From contig JAHHTV010000021.1 in assembly GCA_020024395.1 (NCBI GenBank), positions 1-13,273 of the forward strand: a stretch of 13,273 nt of DNA. The letters run 5' to 3'. Shown in pieces: positions 1 through 7,800 of this stretch. The DNA is from Anaerotignum sp. (GTDB lineage: Bacteria; Bacillota; Clostridia; Lachnospirales; Anaerotignaceae). Every line of letters starts with the position of its first letter. Positions within the stretch are counted from its first letter, which is position 1. The notes beneath the pieces were generated by a model. That model ran no database searches, was not told the origin of the DNA, and worked only from the letters and a program-made list of their open reading frames with translations. The position numbers were made by a program, and so were the translations under genes.

Positions 1-2
1 AA

Positions 3-464
3 AATATTGAAGATATTGCATTCCAGACAAATATTCTTGCTTTGAATGCAGCAGTAGAAGCGGCAAGAGCTGGTACAGCTGGGAAAGGATTTGCTGTTGT
101 GGCAGACGAAGTGCGAAATTTGGCAGGCAAAACAGCAGAAGCATCCAGACATACGGCTGGTCGTATTGAACAAGCATTGCAAGCGGTGCAACATGGTAGA
201 ACCATTGCAGATGAAACAGCAGAAGCATTCCAGATTGTGCATGATGGGGTGTTGCGTATTGCAGATAGAACAGAAGAAATTGCAGAAAGTTCCAGACAGC
301 AAAATGAGGCAATACAACAAACCACAAACGGTGTAGAACAAATCTCAGCAGCAATACATATCAATTCTTCTACATCTGAAGAAAGTGCGGCAGCAAGCGA
401 AGAACTTTCCAGTCAGGCACAGATACTCAAACAGTTGGTTGCACAATTTGAATTGAAAAAATAA
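3..464 (+). CDS. Methyl-accepting chemotaxis protein, C-terminal signalling domain (5'-partial)
   Basis: The reading frame is already open at the left edge and stops at 462-464, so only the last 153 residues are present. They contain the highly conserved hairpin tip of the cytoplasmic signalling domain ([20 protein letters not shown], then [15 protein letters not shown]), which binds CheA and CheW. The rest is a heptad-rich returning coiled coil rich in Ala, Glu, Gln and Ser (for example [16 protein letters not shown]), as expected for the arm that carries adaptation glutamates and glutamines. The sensor domain, membrane segments and HAMP domain lie outside the window, so the ligand cannot be inferred, nor whether the receptor is membrane-bound. 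The frame runs to a normal end with no C-terminal CheR-tethering pentapeptide; it ends in FELKK. The family call is certain; the particular receptor is unknown. Confidence 0.95.
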   Translation, partial: NIEDIAFQTNILALNAAVEAARAGTAGKGFAVVADEVRNLAGKTAEASRHTAGRIEQALQAVQHGRTIADETAEAFQIVHDGVLRIADRTEEIAESSRQQNEAIQQTTNGVEQISAAIHINSSTSEESAAASEELSSQAQILKQLVAQFELKK

Positions 465-472
465 AAAATATT

Positions 473-499
473 TATGTTTTTATGGATTTGGGTCGATAA
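473..499 (+). promoter_or_regulatory. Candidate sigma-28 (SigD/FliA) promoter for the yjfB-like gene
   Basis: GTCGATAA at 492-499 matches seven of eight positions of the flagellar sigma-factor -10 element (GCCGATAA). The -35 position, 15 bases upstream at 473-476, reads TATG instead of TAAA, so that half is weak. The element lies in the gap between the chemoreceptor gene and the YjfB-like gene, about 70 bases before the start codon. This suits motility-regulon control, but the assignment rests mainly on the -10 half. Confidence 0.45.
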
Positions 500-566
500 T
501 AAAATATACCTATAAATCGGTATATAAGAATGGAAAAGCAAAAGACAACATAAAGGAGGAAGTGCC

Positions 567-740
567 ATGATAGAAGGAATTGCAGCAACAAGTATGTGTA
601 TGAGTGCAGCAAAATTACAACAGCAAGTAAGTGTATCTTTATTAAAAGATGTCATGCAAACACAAGAAGCAAGCGCACAAAATTTAATCCAAACTTTGTC
701 AAATGCATCAACAGGTCGAATTATTGATACTTATGCATAA
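567..740 (+). CDS. yjfB: YjfB family putative motility protein, 57 residues
   Basis: This short gene starts at ATG 567, preceded by a strong AAAGGAGGA ribosome binding site (552-560) with six bases between. The protein begins MIEGIAATSMCMSAAKLQQQ and continues VSVSLLKDVM. This is the pattern of the YjfB family (Pfam YjfB_motility), small proteins of about 60 residues recalled as members of flagellar sigma-factor regulons in Bacillus; their biochemical role is not established. It has no signal peptide or membrane segment and looks like one amphipathic helix with Ala/Gln/Ser-rich faces. It follows a chemoreceptor gene, carries its own sigma-28-like promoter, and ends two bases before a terminator. 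The family call comes from the N-terminal helix pattern and the length; the C-terminal third is less distinctive. Confidence 0.8.
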   Translation: MIEGIAATSMCMSAAKLQQQVSVSLLKDVMQTQEASAQNLIQTLSNASTGRIIDTYA

Positions 741-741
741 C

Positions 742-783
742 AAAAAAACAGGACACTTCATATTTGGGGTATCCTGTTTTTTT
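742..783. terminator. Bidirectional rho-independent terminator between yjfB and ndoA
   Basis: AAAAAAACAGGA (742-753) pairs perfectly with TCCTGTTTTTTT (772-783) around an 18-base loop, extended by a further AC/GT pair after one mismatch. Because the stem carries A-runs on one side and T-runs on the other, it gives a U-tract whichever strand is transcribed. It lies two bases after the yjfB stop and two bases before the ndoA stop on the opposite strand, so it can end both convergent genes. Confidence 0.85.
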
Positions 784-784
784 A

Positions 785-1153
785 TTATGTTTGTATGCTA
801 TTTTTATATTCTGTTAAGCCCAAACTAACAAGCAAACTATGATTAACTTCTTGCATAATGCCATCATCTAAACGGCAAAGTTTTTCTTTGAGCCGTCTTT
901 TATCTATGGTGCGGATTTGTTCCAAAAGTATCACAGAGTCTTTTGGCAATGCATAGACATTTGCAGAAAGTGCAATATGTGTTGGTAGTTTTGCTTTGTT
1001 CATACGGGATGTGATGGCGGCACAAATGACCGTTGGACTATATTTATTGCCCATATCATTTTGTATGATTAACACAGGACGTATGCCGCCTTGTTCACTG
1101 CCCACAACAGGGCTTAAATCTGCATAAAATATATCTCCTCGTCTGATTATCAT
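785..1153 (-). CDS. ndoA: NdoA/EndoA (MazF/PemK family) mRNA endoribonuclease toxin
   Basis: The 122-residue protein begins [20 protein letters not shown] and matches the chromosomal MazF-type toxin of Bacillota throughout ([38 protein letters not shown]). This family cuts single-stranded mRNA at short U-rich sites (UACAU for the Bacillus enzyme). The residues at the Bacillus catalytic positions are both present, Arg25 and Thr48, so the toxin looks active. I chose ATG 1153 because AAAGGGTG lies upstream with good spacing and because this numbering aligns with the family; a GTG at 1162 would add three residues (V/M-N-T). The antitoxin gene ndoAI, normally directly upstream, is not in this window: the 175-base gap to the lipoprotein gene is too short for it. 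In B. subtilis the order is ydcC-alr-ndoAI-ndoA, and only the outer two are found here. Confidence 0.93.
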   Translation of the reverse strand: MIIRRGDIFYADLSPVVGSEQGGIRPVLIIQNDMGNKYSPTVICAAITSRMNKAKLPTHIALSANVYALPKDSVILLEQIRTIDKRRLKEKLCRLDDGIMQEVNHSLLVSLGLTEYKNSIQT

Positions 1154-1196
1154 GGTATTCACCCTTTGCCTTTGAAGTCTGTCAGGAACCCATGGC

Positions 1197-1226
1197 TATG
1201 TATGCACTGACTGTTAGGAGTATGTA
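1197..1226 (-). promoter_or_regulatory. Candidate sigma-E-type promoter upstream of ndoA
   Basis: On the minus strand CATACATA (1197-1204) resembles the sigma-E -10 element CATACAnT. Exactly 14 bases upstream is TACATACT (1219-1226), which partly fits the -35 element (core ATA). The same architecture and spacing occurs upstream of the lipoprotein gene at 1987-2016. Transcription would begin about 35 bases before the ndoA start codon. The region holds many CATAC copies, so a chance pairing is possible. Confidence 0.3.
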
Positions 1227-1249
1227 CGGTTTTTGCTGATATTATTCAA

Positions 1250-1361
1250 GTATGGCAAATAAATTTTCATCAAATTTTGACGTATGACTTAGGTATGCAA
1301 AATAAAACGGTATGTAATTTTTAGAATATCATTTTGGTATGGTAAATAAGGTTTCATCAAA
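1250..1361. repeat. Degenerate direct repeat covering the 3' end of the lipoprotein gene
   Basis: Bases 1250-1274 and 1337-1361 are identical at 22 of 25 positions, 87 bases apart. The second copy encodes the last residues of the LolA-like lipoprotein (FDETLFTIPK, minus strand). The first lies beyond its stop codon and, read in the equivalent frame, gives FDENLFAILE followed by a stop at 1242-1244. The sequence between the copies shows no continuing similarity. This looks like a relic of a partial duplication of the gene's 3' end. Confidence 0.55.
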
Positions 1362-1949
1362 ATGTGGATTAAATGAAAAAGCAGTATAATCTAATTGCCA
1401 AGTGGGTTTGTTTTCGTTGTTGTATATGACAAAACGAACAGGTGTCAATGTTTCGTTGTCTATCCAGAGTTTTTCGGTTGCCATTGTTGGGTCGTTGCCT
1501 GCAATGACAGCTTCCAATACGGTACAGCGGCTTTCGTCCAGTGCGGCAGTTTCCACGGAAACGCCTTCTGATTGTAGATAGTTTTTCAAAAACTGCCCCA
1601 AAAATAATTCATTTCTTTGCTGCGAAAGGGGGACATCTTTTACGACTTTGTCTTGTAAACGAGGATTGTATTGGCAAACGGTTTTGCCGTCATATACAGT
1701 GTAGTTGCCTTTCACGTTGTCAGGTGCAAGCAATTCCAAGCGGTATTCGCCCGTGGATTTGAAATCTTGTTTGGTTTCGTATACGGTTTCTCCTTTGTTT
1801 GATGTGCGGGTGAGCGTGGCGATGCAGGTGTAACCTTTCATTTCGGTTAACGTTTGTTGTATTTGTGCCATAGGGGTTTGTGGCTCTTGTTTTTGGCAGC
1901 CACAAAACAAAAGTGAAATGGTACAAAAGAATAAAAACAGTTTTTTCAT
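1329..1949 (-). CDS. LolA-fold lipoprotein, GerS/YdcC-like (putative sporulation or germination protein)
   Basis: The 206-residue product starts at ATG 1949, directly after GGAGGGATATT, an excellent ribosome binding site. A longer frame to 1988 lacks one. The N-terminus MKKLFLFFCTISLLFCGCQ is a lipoprotein signal with a somewhat atypical lipobox (FCGC) and modification expected on Cys18. The mature part has the alternating beta-strand pattern of LolA/LolB-like proteins, with YTCIATLTRTSNKGE, YRLELLAP, YTVYDGKTVCQYNPRLQD, EKLWIDNETLTPVRFVIYNN and the closing FDETLFTIPK. Proteins of this kind in Bacillota include YdcC of B. subtilis and GerS of Clostridioides difficile, which is needed for cortex modification and germination. 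The location upstream of ndoA on the same strand matches the B. subtilis neighbourhood and supports that group. A close sigma-E promoter match lies upstream (1987-2016). The fold and lipoprotein calls are fairly firm; a GerS-type role is inferred. Confidence 0.75.
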   Translation of the reverse strand: MKKLFLFFCTISLLFCGCQKQEPQTPMAQIQQTLTEMKGYTCIATLTRTSNKGETVYETKQDFKSTGEYRLELLAPDNVKGNYTVYDGKTVCQYNPRLQDKVVKDVPLSQQRNELFLGQFLKNYLQSEGVSVETAALDESRCTVLEAVIAGNDPTMATEKLWIDNETLTPVRFVIYNNENKPTWQLDYTAFSFNPHFDETLFTIPK

Positions 1950-1986
1950 AATATCCCTCCAAAAAAATATAAGTTTGGTTATCATC

Positions 1987-2016
1987 AATGTATGAATGGG
2001 ACAAAAAGAGTATGAA
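1987..2016 (-). promoter_or_regulatory. Candidate sigma-E promoter for the LolA-like lipoprotein gene
   Basis: On the minus strand TTCATACT (2009-2016) is followed, after exactly 14 bases, by CATACATT (1987-1994). The latter is a full match to the sigma-E -10 consensus, and the former fits most of the -35 consensus. The start codon lies about 38 bases downstream of the -10. This suggests mother-cell expression during sporulation, in line with the YdcC/GerS-like product. Confidence 0.6.
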
Positions 2017-2096
2017 ACAATCTATCATTGGTAAAATACGGTTAGGTTACAATTTTATTAAGTTTTGGAAACAAAAAGGAAAAAAAGTGTATTTTG

Positions 2097-2105
2097 TGGT
2101 AAAAT
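2097..2105 (+). promoter_or_regulatory. Possible extended -10 promoter for the phosphodiester glycosidase gene
   Basis: TGGTAAAAT fits the extended -10 form TGnTATAAT with one mismatch. No good -35 hexamer sits 17 bases upstream, which is tolerated at extended -10 promoters. It lies about 50 bases before the start codon of the gene at 2158, in the divergent intergenic region. Confidence 0.4.
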
Positions 2106-2130
2106 CACAATGATGTCACAAAGGGTGTGA
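2105..2130 (+). promoter_or_regulatory. TCACA direct and inverted repeats at the start of the glycosidase leader (possible operator)
   Basis: TCACA occurs at 2105-2109 and 2116-2120, followed by its reverse complement TGTGA at 2126-2130. The last two form a 5-5-5 inverted repeat. The group lies immediately downstream of the extended -10 element, over the expected transcription start. It could be a repressor operator or just a weak leader hairpin; no known regulator is implied. Confidence 0.25.
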
Positions 2131-2157
2131 TAAAGTCAATAAGGAGTGAATGGAAGT

Positions 2158-4692
2158 ATGAAAAAGAATTTTTATGCGATAAAGCGAATTTTGGCGGTTG
2201 TGGTGACAGCTACCCTTGTATTTTCTGTGGTAGGGGGAACTGCGGCAACTGTGTTTGCAGCACAAACCGTATATGAACAAAAAACAACACAAACATTGAC
2301 CCGTGGTGTCACATACGAAGAAAACAGCCGTATGACAACAGATGGTATACAAAATATTTATGCTTTGACTGTGGATTTGACAGAAAGTACACTGGAATTG
2401 AAAGAAGTGGAAAGCAAAACAGAGTATGGACTGAAAGAAACCACGCAAAAAATATTGACCGATAATGGTGCGATTGCAGGTGTGAATAGTGACTTTTTTG
2501 GTATGTCTGGAAAATATTCCGCAGGATTTGGTCCTGTGGTGCGTAATGGAGAATTGGTTTCTGCTGGAACATCTGTCAACCATGACAAAAACCAATATGG
2601 TAGCTATGTATTAGACAAAAATGGTAATTCTGTATTTACATATTTTAAAACAACTGCAACATTTACAAATGGTACAAAAAGCATGAATTTGTCATCTATC
2701 AATAAAGTAACAAGCATGACATTTCCCATTTATTTTGACAAACAGGCAGCAGGCACTACTGCAGATTTGGATAAACGTTTTGGCGATTTGGTAAAATTTG
2801 TGGTACAAAATGATACCATTACTTATATTTCAAAAAGTGGGGAAACAGTGAATGTGCCTGATGATGGATATTTGATTGTGATGAACAACAATTTTTATAC
2901 AAAAGATGGCTGGGGGTATCAAGTGGGTGACCATGTTTCTATGCAGGTAACTTCTACCATTAATTTTGACCAAATTGATACGGCGTTTGGTGGTGGTGGA
3001 TTGCTTTTGTTGAAAGGGCAAGAAGCACCTGCAACCAATATTGTGGCAGCAGGTAGACAGCCAAGAACAGCCTTCGGTGTTTCACAAGATGGCAAAAAAG
3101 CCATATTGATGGTGGTAGATGGCAGAGGAGAGAGCATTGGTGCAACACACGCAGAAATGGCAGCATTGATGCGTAGTTATGGTGCATATGAAGCGTTACA
3201 TTTAGATGGTGGTGGTTCTTCCACAATGGTAGCAAAAACTGTAGATGATGTTGTGCCACAATTAAAAAATGTACCTTCTGACAAGGCACAAAGAAAAGTA
3301 ATTGCTTCTGTGGGTGTGTTCCAAAATGCACATTGGGGTGAAATTGAAGAAATTGGTATCACGACTGTAGATGAACATACACAACCAGGAAAAACAGCAG
3401 AATTTATTGTATATGGTTTGGATGCATACAAAAATAAAATTGCATTAAATCCATCTGATGTCACATTGGAAGTGACAGGCGTGGAAGGGAGCTGGAATGG
3501 ATTTACATTTTCACCTGCTACCACAGGGGCGTATACAGTGACCGCAACATACGCAAAAAATGTTGCACCACAACAAGCAATGCCAGAACAACCTATGGAA
3601 AATGAAGAAATCACAGAAGAAGATACACAAGAAACAATAGATAACGAAACAGAAGAAAATACAGAAGAAAATACAGAAAATCAAGAACAAACAGAACAAC
3701 AAAACAACCAGGAAATACAACAACCTGAAACAAAAACATTGACAGCAACAGCAAATGCAACTTGTTATCCAACTGCAAGATTGGGTGTAGCAAATAATGA
3801 TATCAAAATCAAATCTGTGGGACAATCTGCAAAAATGTATGTGACAGCATATGACGCACATGGTTTTGGCAAAGCAGTTACAAAAGATGCAACATATACA
3901 GTTGCAAATCCTGCCATTGGCAGTATGGATGGCAACACATTTACAGCAAAAGCAATAGGTTCTACTTATGTAAAATGCAGCTGGGGCGGGCAAGATGTAT
4001 ATGTGGTGGTAACGGTTGGAAATGCACCAAAAGTTTCTGCACCAAGCAATACAGCTTCTGTTGACCCTATGGTAGGCAGTGTAACAAAACAAAACGATGG
4101 TGCGTTTTATGTGAATATCACAGGGCAACTTTCTTATGCAGATCCATCTAAAATAGACCCTGCGGCATATGAGGCGCAAAGAAGCCGTGTGCGTACAGCA
4201 GCAGATAGTGGTGCAGATGTAACAATATATGGTGGACCTTGCGATGTGACAACACCAACGATACAAGACAGCCTAACATGGAATGGTAGTTATCGTTTTA
4301 TGAGCAGACAAGGGGCATCTGTGGTGATGTTGGCGGCAAGCAAAGGTATTCGTGCGACAGACGCATCACAATATGGCAAAATGGCAATGGATTTTGATGC
4401 AGCAAACAATGACAATATCATTATTGTAACAGATTTGACACCTTCAGATTACCCTTCACAGGCAGAAGCAAATTATTTTAGAGCATTCTTAAGCAAATAT
4501 GTTGCGCAAGGGAAAAATGTGTTTGTGGTTTCTGGTACAGGTACTGCATATTGGGCATCTGTGAAAGATGGTGTAAGATATATCAATTTGCCAGATTTGT
4601 GGCGTGCAGATGGCACACCAAACAGCAATGTATATATGCTCAAAATCCGCATTGATGGCGAAAATGCAACATATCAACGTGTCAAAATATAA
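2158..4692 (+). CDS. Secreted phosphodiester glycosidase (NAGPA family) with Ig-like modules
   Basis: The start is taken as ATG 2158, with AAGGAG at 2141-2146 (11-base spacing). A GTG at 2146 overlaps that site and is unlikely. The 844-residue product has a Sec signal peptide ending near VFA-AQ (about residue 34). Residues about 60-390 form an NAGPA domain, named after the enzyme that removes GlcNAc from GlcNAc-1-phosphate diesters on mannose; bacterial relatives act on glycosyl-phosphodiester or cell-wall bonds. Visible motifs are GVNSDFFG (108-115), VDGRGES (Asp321) and HLDGGGSSTM (348 onward). An Ig-like module follows, then an acidic Glu/Gln/Asn/Thr linker (about 472-526), a second Big-type module, and a C-terminal domain (about 638-844). 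That domain loosely resembles a calcineurin-like phosphoesterase but shows no GHxH metal motif (VSGTGTAYW instead). There is no LPXTG signal or C-terminal anchor helix. It precedes the wall-polymer operon but has its own terminator. The substrate is unknown. Confidence 0.85.
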   Translation: MKKNFYAIKRILAVVVTATLVFSVVGGTAATVFAAQTVYEQKTTQTLTRGVTYEENSRMTTDGIQNIYALTVDLTESTLELKEVESKTEYGLKETTQKILTDNGAIAGVNSDFFGMSGKYSAGFGPVVRNGELVSAGTSVNHDKNQYGSYVLDKNGNSVFTYFKTTATFTNGTKSMNLSSINKVTSMTFPIYFDKQAAGTTADLDKRFGDLVKFVVQNDTITYISKSGETVNVPDDGYLIVMNNNFYTKDGWGYQVGDHVSMQVTSTINFDQIDTAFGGGGLLLLKGQEAPATNIVAAGRQPRTAFGVSQDGKKAILMVVDGRGESIGATHAEMAALMRSYGAYEALHLDGGGSSTMVAKTVDDVVPQLKNVPSDKAQRKVIASVGVFQNAHWGEIEEIGITTVDEHTQPGKTAEFIVYGLDAYKNKIALNPSDVTLEVTGVEGSWNGFTFSPATTGAYTVTATYAKNVAPQQAMPEQPMENEEITEEDTQETIDNETEENTEENTENQEQTEQQNNQEIQQPETKTLTATANATCYPTARLGVANNDIKIKSVGQSAKMYVTAYDAHGFGKAVTKDATYTVANPAIGSMDGNTFTAKAIGSTYVKCSWGGQDVYVVVTVGNAPKVSAPSNTASVDPMVGSVTKQNDGAFYVNITGQLSYADPSKIDPAAYEAQRSRVRTAADSGADVTIYGGPCDVTTPTIQDSLTWNGSYRFMSRQGASVVMLAASKGIRATDASQYGKMAMDFDAANNDNIIIVTDLTPSDYPSQAEANYFRAFLSKYVAQGKNVFVVSGTGTAYWASVKDGVRYINLPDLWRADGTPNSNVYMLKIRIDGENATYQRVKI

Positions 4693-4741
4693 AAACAATA
4701 CACAAAAAAACAATAACTTTCTTAAATTTCTGTTGGATTTC

Positions 4742-4770
4742 TTGTAAAATGGGCAAGAATACGATAGTAT
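4742..4770 (+). promoter_or_regulatory. Weak sigma-A-like promoter candidate overlapping the intergenic terminator
   Basis: TTGTAA (4742-4747) and TAGTAT (4765-4770) are separated by exactly 17 bases, each matching four of six consensus positions. Initiation would fall near 4777, inside the left arm of the following hairpin. Such a transcript would carry only part of the stem and so might escape termination. It is the best promoter candidate I see for the downstream operon, but it is weak. Confidence 0.25.
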
Positions 4771-4772
4771 AG

Positions 4773-4804
4773 GGTGGATAGACATTTCTCTATCCGCCTT
4801 TTCT
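4773..4804 (+). terminator. Rho-independent terminator after the phosphodiester glycosidase gene
   Basis: GGTGGATAGA (4773-4782) pairs with TCTATCCGCC (4789-4798) in a 10-base-pair stem with one G-T pair. The loop is CATTTC, and a TTTTCT tract follows. It sits about 80 bases after the glycosidase stop and about 50 bases before the next start codon, separating that gene from the wall-polymer operon. Confidence 0.85.
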
Positions 4805-4852
4805 TGTCAAAAAGGCAGAAAATAACAGAAAGTATATACAAAGGTGAATGAT

Positions 4853-7800
4853 ATGACAACACAATCAAAAAATACAGCCGTCAAGGCAGTCAGTTTTATG
4901 ATGCTGATTACATTATTGGGAAAAGTGCTGGGGTTGGTGCGTGACCAAATGTTGGCGGCGAATTATGGCAATGGCATGGAGGCATCGGCATTTATGATTG
5001 CAAGCTTGATGCCCAGAACATTTTTTGATGCCATATTTGCCTCTGCCATATCGGCAAGTTTTATTCCAATATTCAACGAATATTTACAAAAAAAGGGAAA
5101 AGCAGAGGCATTTGCACTTTCTAACCGATTTATTACATTGATGGGACTTGTTACATTATGTATGACATTGGTGGGAGAAGTGTTTGCAAAAGAATTTGTG
5201 TTTTTATTTGCAAGTGGTTACAGTGCAGAAACGGCAAATTTGGCAGCACAGCTTTCTCGTATGGTATTTCCAACGATGTTTTTTACAGGGATTGCTTTTT
5301 CTTTTGTAGGTATATTGCAATCGTTAGATGAATTTAATGTGCCAGCAGCATTGAGTGTTGCATCAAATTTGGTTATCATACTATACTATATCTTTTTCAA
5401 TGATAAATTTGGTGTGCAAGGTTTGGCTGTGGCATTTCTCATTGGTTGGGCAATGCAGGCAGTGATACAGATACCATCTATGCACAAAAAAGGGTATCGG
5501 TATTGTTTTGATTTTCATTTTCGAGATGAGGGGTTGAAAAAAATTGGGTTGTTGATGTTGCCTGTTATGGTGAGTACATGGATACAACCAATCAATTTGG
5601 TGATTAACACACAATTTGCATCTCATTTGCAAAATGGAGATGCACAAATTACAGCATTACAGTATGCCAATACATTATATACCATCATTGTAGGGGTATT
5701 TGTGTTGGCGATTGCAAATTTGATATTTCCAAAATTATCTCGTATGACAGATGATGGCGACAAAGCATTTGGAGAAACAGTCAAAGTGACATTGCGTTCC
5801 ATGATGTTTTTCCTAATTCCCATGATGGTGGGATTGATGACACTGAGTGAGCCTTTGGTGCGGTTGATGTATGAAAGAGGAGATTTTGACACAACAGGTA
5901 CATTGCTGACAGGAACAGCACTTTGTTTTTTTGCAGTGGGTATGATAGGTTATGGGATACAAACGATATTAAGTCGTGTGTTTTATGCAAAGCAAGACGG
6001 AAAAATGCCGTTTTATTCGGGCGTGATTTCCATTGCAGTCAATGCGGCGTTGTGTTTTGTGTTGATGAAACCAATGGGATTAGGCGGTTTGGCATTGGCA
6101 TCTGCGGTATCTTCTACAGTGGCAGCGTTGATACTGTTTGTACCAACAGCCAAAAAATATCCACATATATGGGATAAGCATTTAGCAAAAGATTTGGCAA
6201 AAATGGTATTTGCAGCAGTGGTGATGTTTGTTTGTGTGTGGCTGCCATACCGTTTTTTGATGGCACACATGGCAGATGGACTTATGACAAGACTGGTGGT
6301 TGTGGCAATACCGACTTTCATTGGTGTGTTGGTGTATATGGTATTGACATATGGTATGCATATTGAAGAAAGTCGATTGGCTTTTGACATACTGAAAAAA
6401 ATATTGGGCAGAAAAAATGATAAAACACCCAAACAAAATACACCACCAAAACAGAAACAACAGAAAGGAAAAAAAGGCATGACAGAAAGAATATCGGCAG
6501 TGATTGAGGACAGTTTTTGTTTTCAGCTGATACATGGTTTTATTGTATGGTTCTGGGGGATATGGTCGCAAAGTTTGACGTATCGTGCATATCGCCGTAT
6601 GAGGCAGTATGTGGGACATGCGTTTCAGGAAAGCGGTATTTGTACATTTTTCCGTCAGAACTGGGATTTTGCATTGCGAACAGCAAGAGGACGTTTACCG
6701 AATATTTTCAAAAAAGTAGAAAAAAGGGCAGCAATGGCTGTATGGGCAAAAAGCAATCCTTTGGCAGTGCAAGTTGCAGAAAGTGGTATATTACGGTTAT
6801 GTGGCCCCAATTTTTTGGTGATTTGTGTGTGTGTGATTGCATTTACAATACCACTATTGCCAACAATGCTTTTGGCAATACTGTCTTTGGGAACATTTGG
6901 GTTGTATGTCATCAATATTTGGCTAGGTAGAATTCGAAAACAGCGGACAGGCTTTGTGAGTGTGTTTGTGGGATTATTTGCATTGTGTATGGTGTATGGG
7001 GCATTGACCAGTTATCATTTCCCAAAAGCATTGCAAGTGATGGCAATATTTTTGACATTTTTGAGTACATTCTTTGTTTGCAAAGATTGTATTGATACAG
7101 AGCAAAAATTGAATACGGTATTATTTGTACTTGTGGCAACAGGTACGCTGATTGCATTATATGCCATTTATCAATATGTTGTGGGTGTGGAAATGGACGC
7201 TGCTTGGGTGGATGCAGAAAGTTTTGACATTAAGACAAGAGCATATGCAACGTTTAACAACCCGAATGTTTTGGGTGAATATTTGATTATCATAGGTGCA
7301 TTGGCAGCAGGCATGATGTGGAAAGTGAAAAACTGGGCAAGCAGGTTGTTCTTTACTGGTTGCTTTGGTTTGATTTGTTTGGGATTGGTGGCAACAAATT
7401 CCAGAGGGGCTATGTTGGGGCTTTTGTGTGCGGCAGGGCTTTTTGTACTGTTGGCAGAGCGTCGATTGATACCTTTAGGTATATTGGGGCTTTTGGCAAT
7501 GCCATTTATATTGCCCCCTGCTTTGTGGGAGCGTTTGCTCAGTTCTATTACCATGAGCGACTCCTCATCACAATACCGTGTGTCCATTTACCAAGCTGGT
7601 TTGGACATTATACAGCATTATTGGGCAACGGGTATTGGTGTAGATGCCTTTAATGAAATTTATCCAATGTTTTCTTTGGAGGCGGCAAATGCATACCATG
7701 TGCATAACCTGTTTTTACAAGAATTTATTGAATTGGGTATTGTTGGTTTTGGTGTTTTTATTGGAATGTTGGTATTCTTTTTTCAAAAATTGTATAGCAC

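Noticed and set aside
1154..1328. Search for a short antitoxin gene next to ndoA
   Set aside because: The longest minus-strand frames with a start are under about 20 codons (for example MKIYLPYLNN from 1269) and do not resemble an EndoAI-type antitoxin.
3601..3735. Acidic Gln/Glu/Asn/Thr-rich tract considered as a tandem repeat array
   Set aside because: It has only short, irregular repeats such as TEENTEENTE and reads as a flexible linker between modules, with no consistent unit.
3511..4266. 251-codon minus-strand open frame opposite the glycosidase gene
   Set aside because: Its product is an implausible Cys/Ile/Phe-rich string with no domain, it lies wholly within a well-supported secreted protein gene, and it has no ribosome binding site. 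It arises from the gene's biased codons.
4804..4840. TTGTCA with TATATA as a promoter close to the murJ start
   Set aside because: The spacing is 23 bases, and transcription would begin at the start codon, leaving no room for the ribosome binding site.
5923..6177. Plus-strand frame inside the MurJ half with CxxC-like pairs
   Set aside because: The pairs (VLCKARRK, CSQCG) looked zinc-finger-like, but they come from out-of-frame reading of MurJ codons; there is no start signal and MurJ is intact in the other frame.
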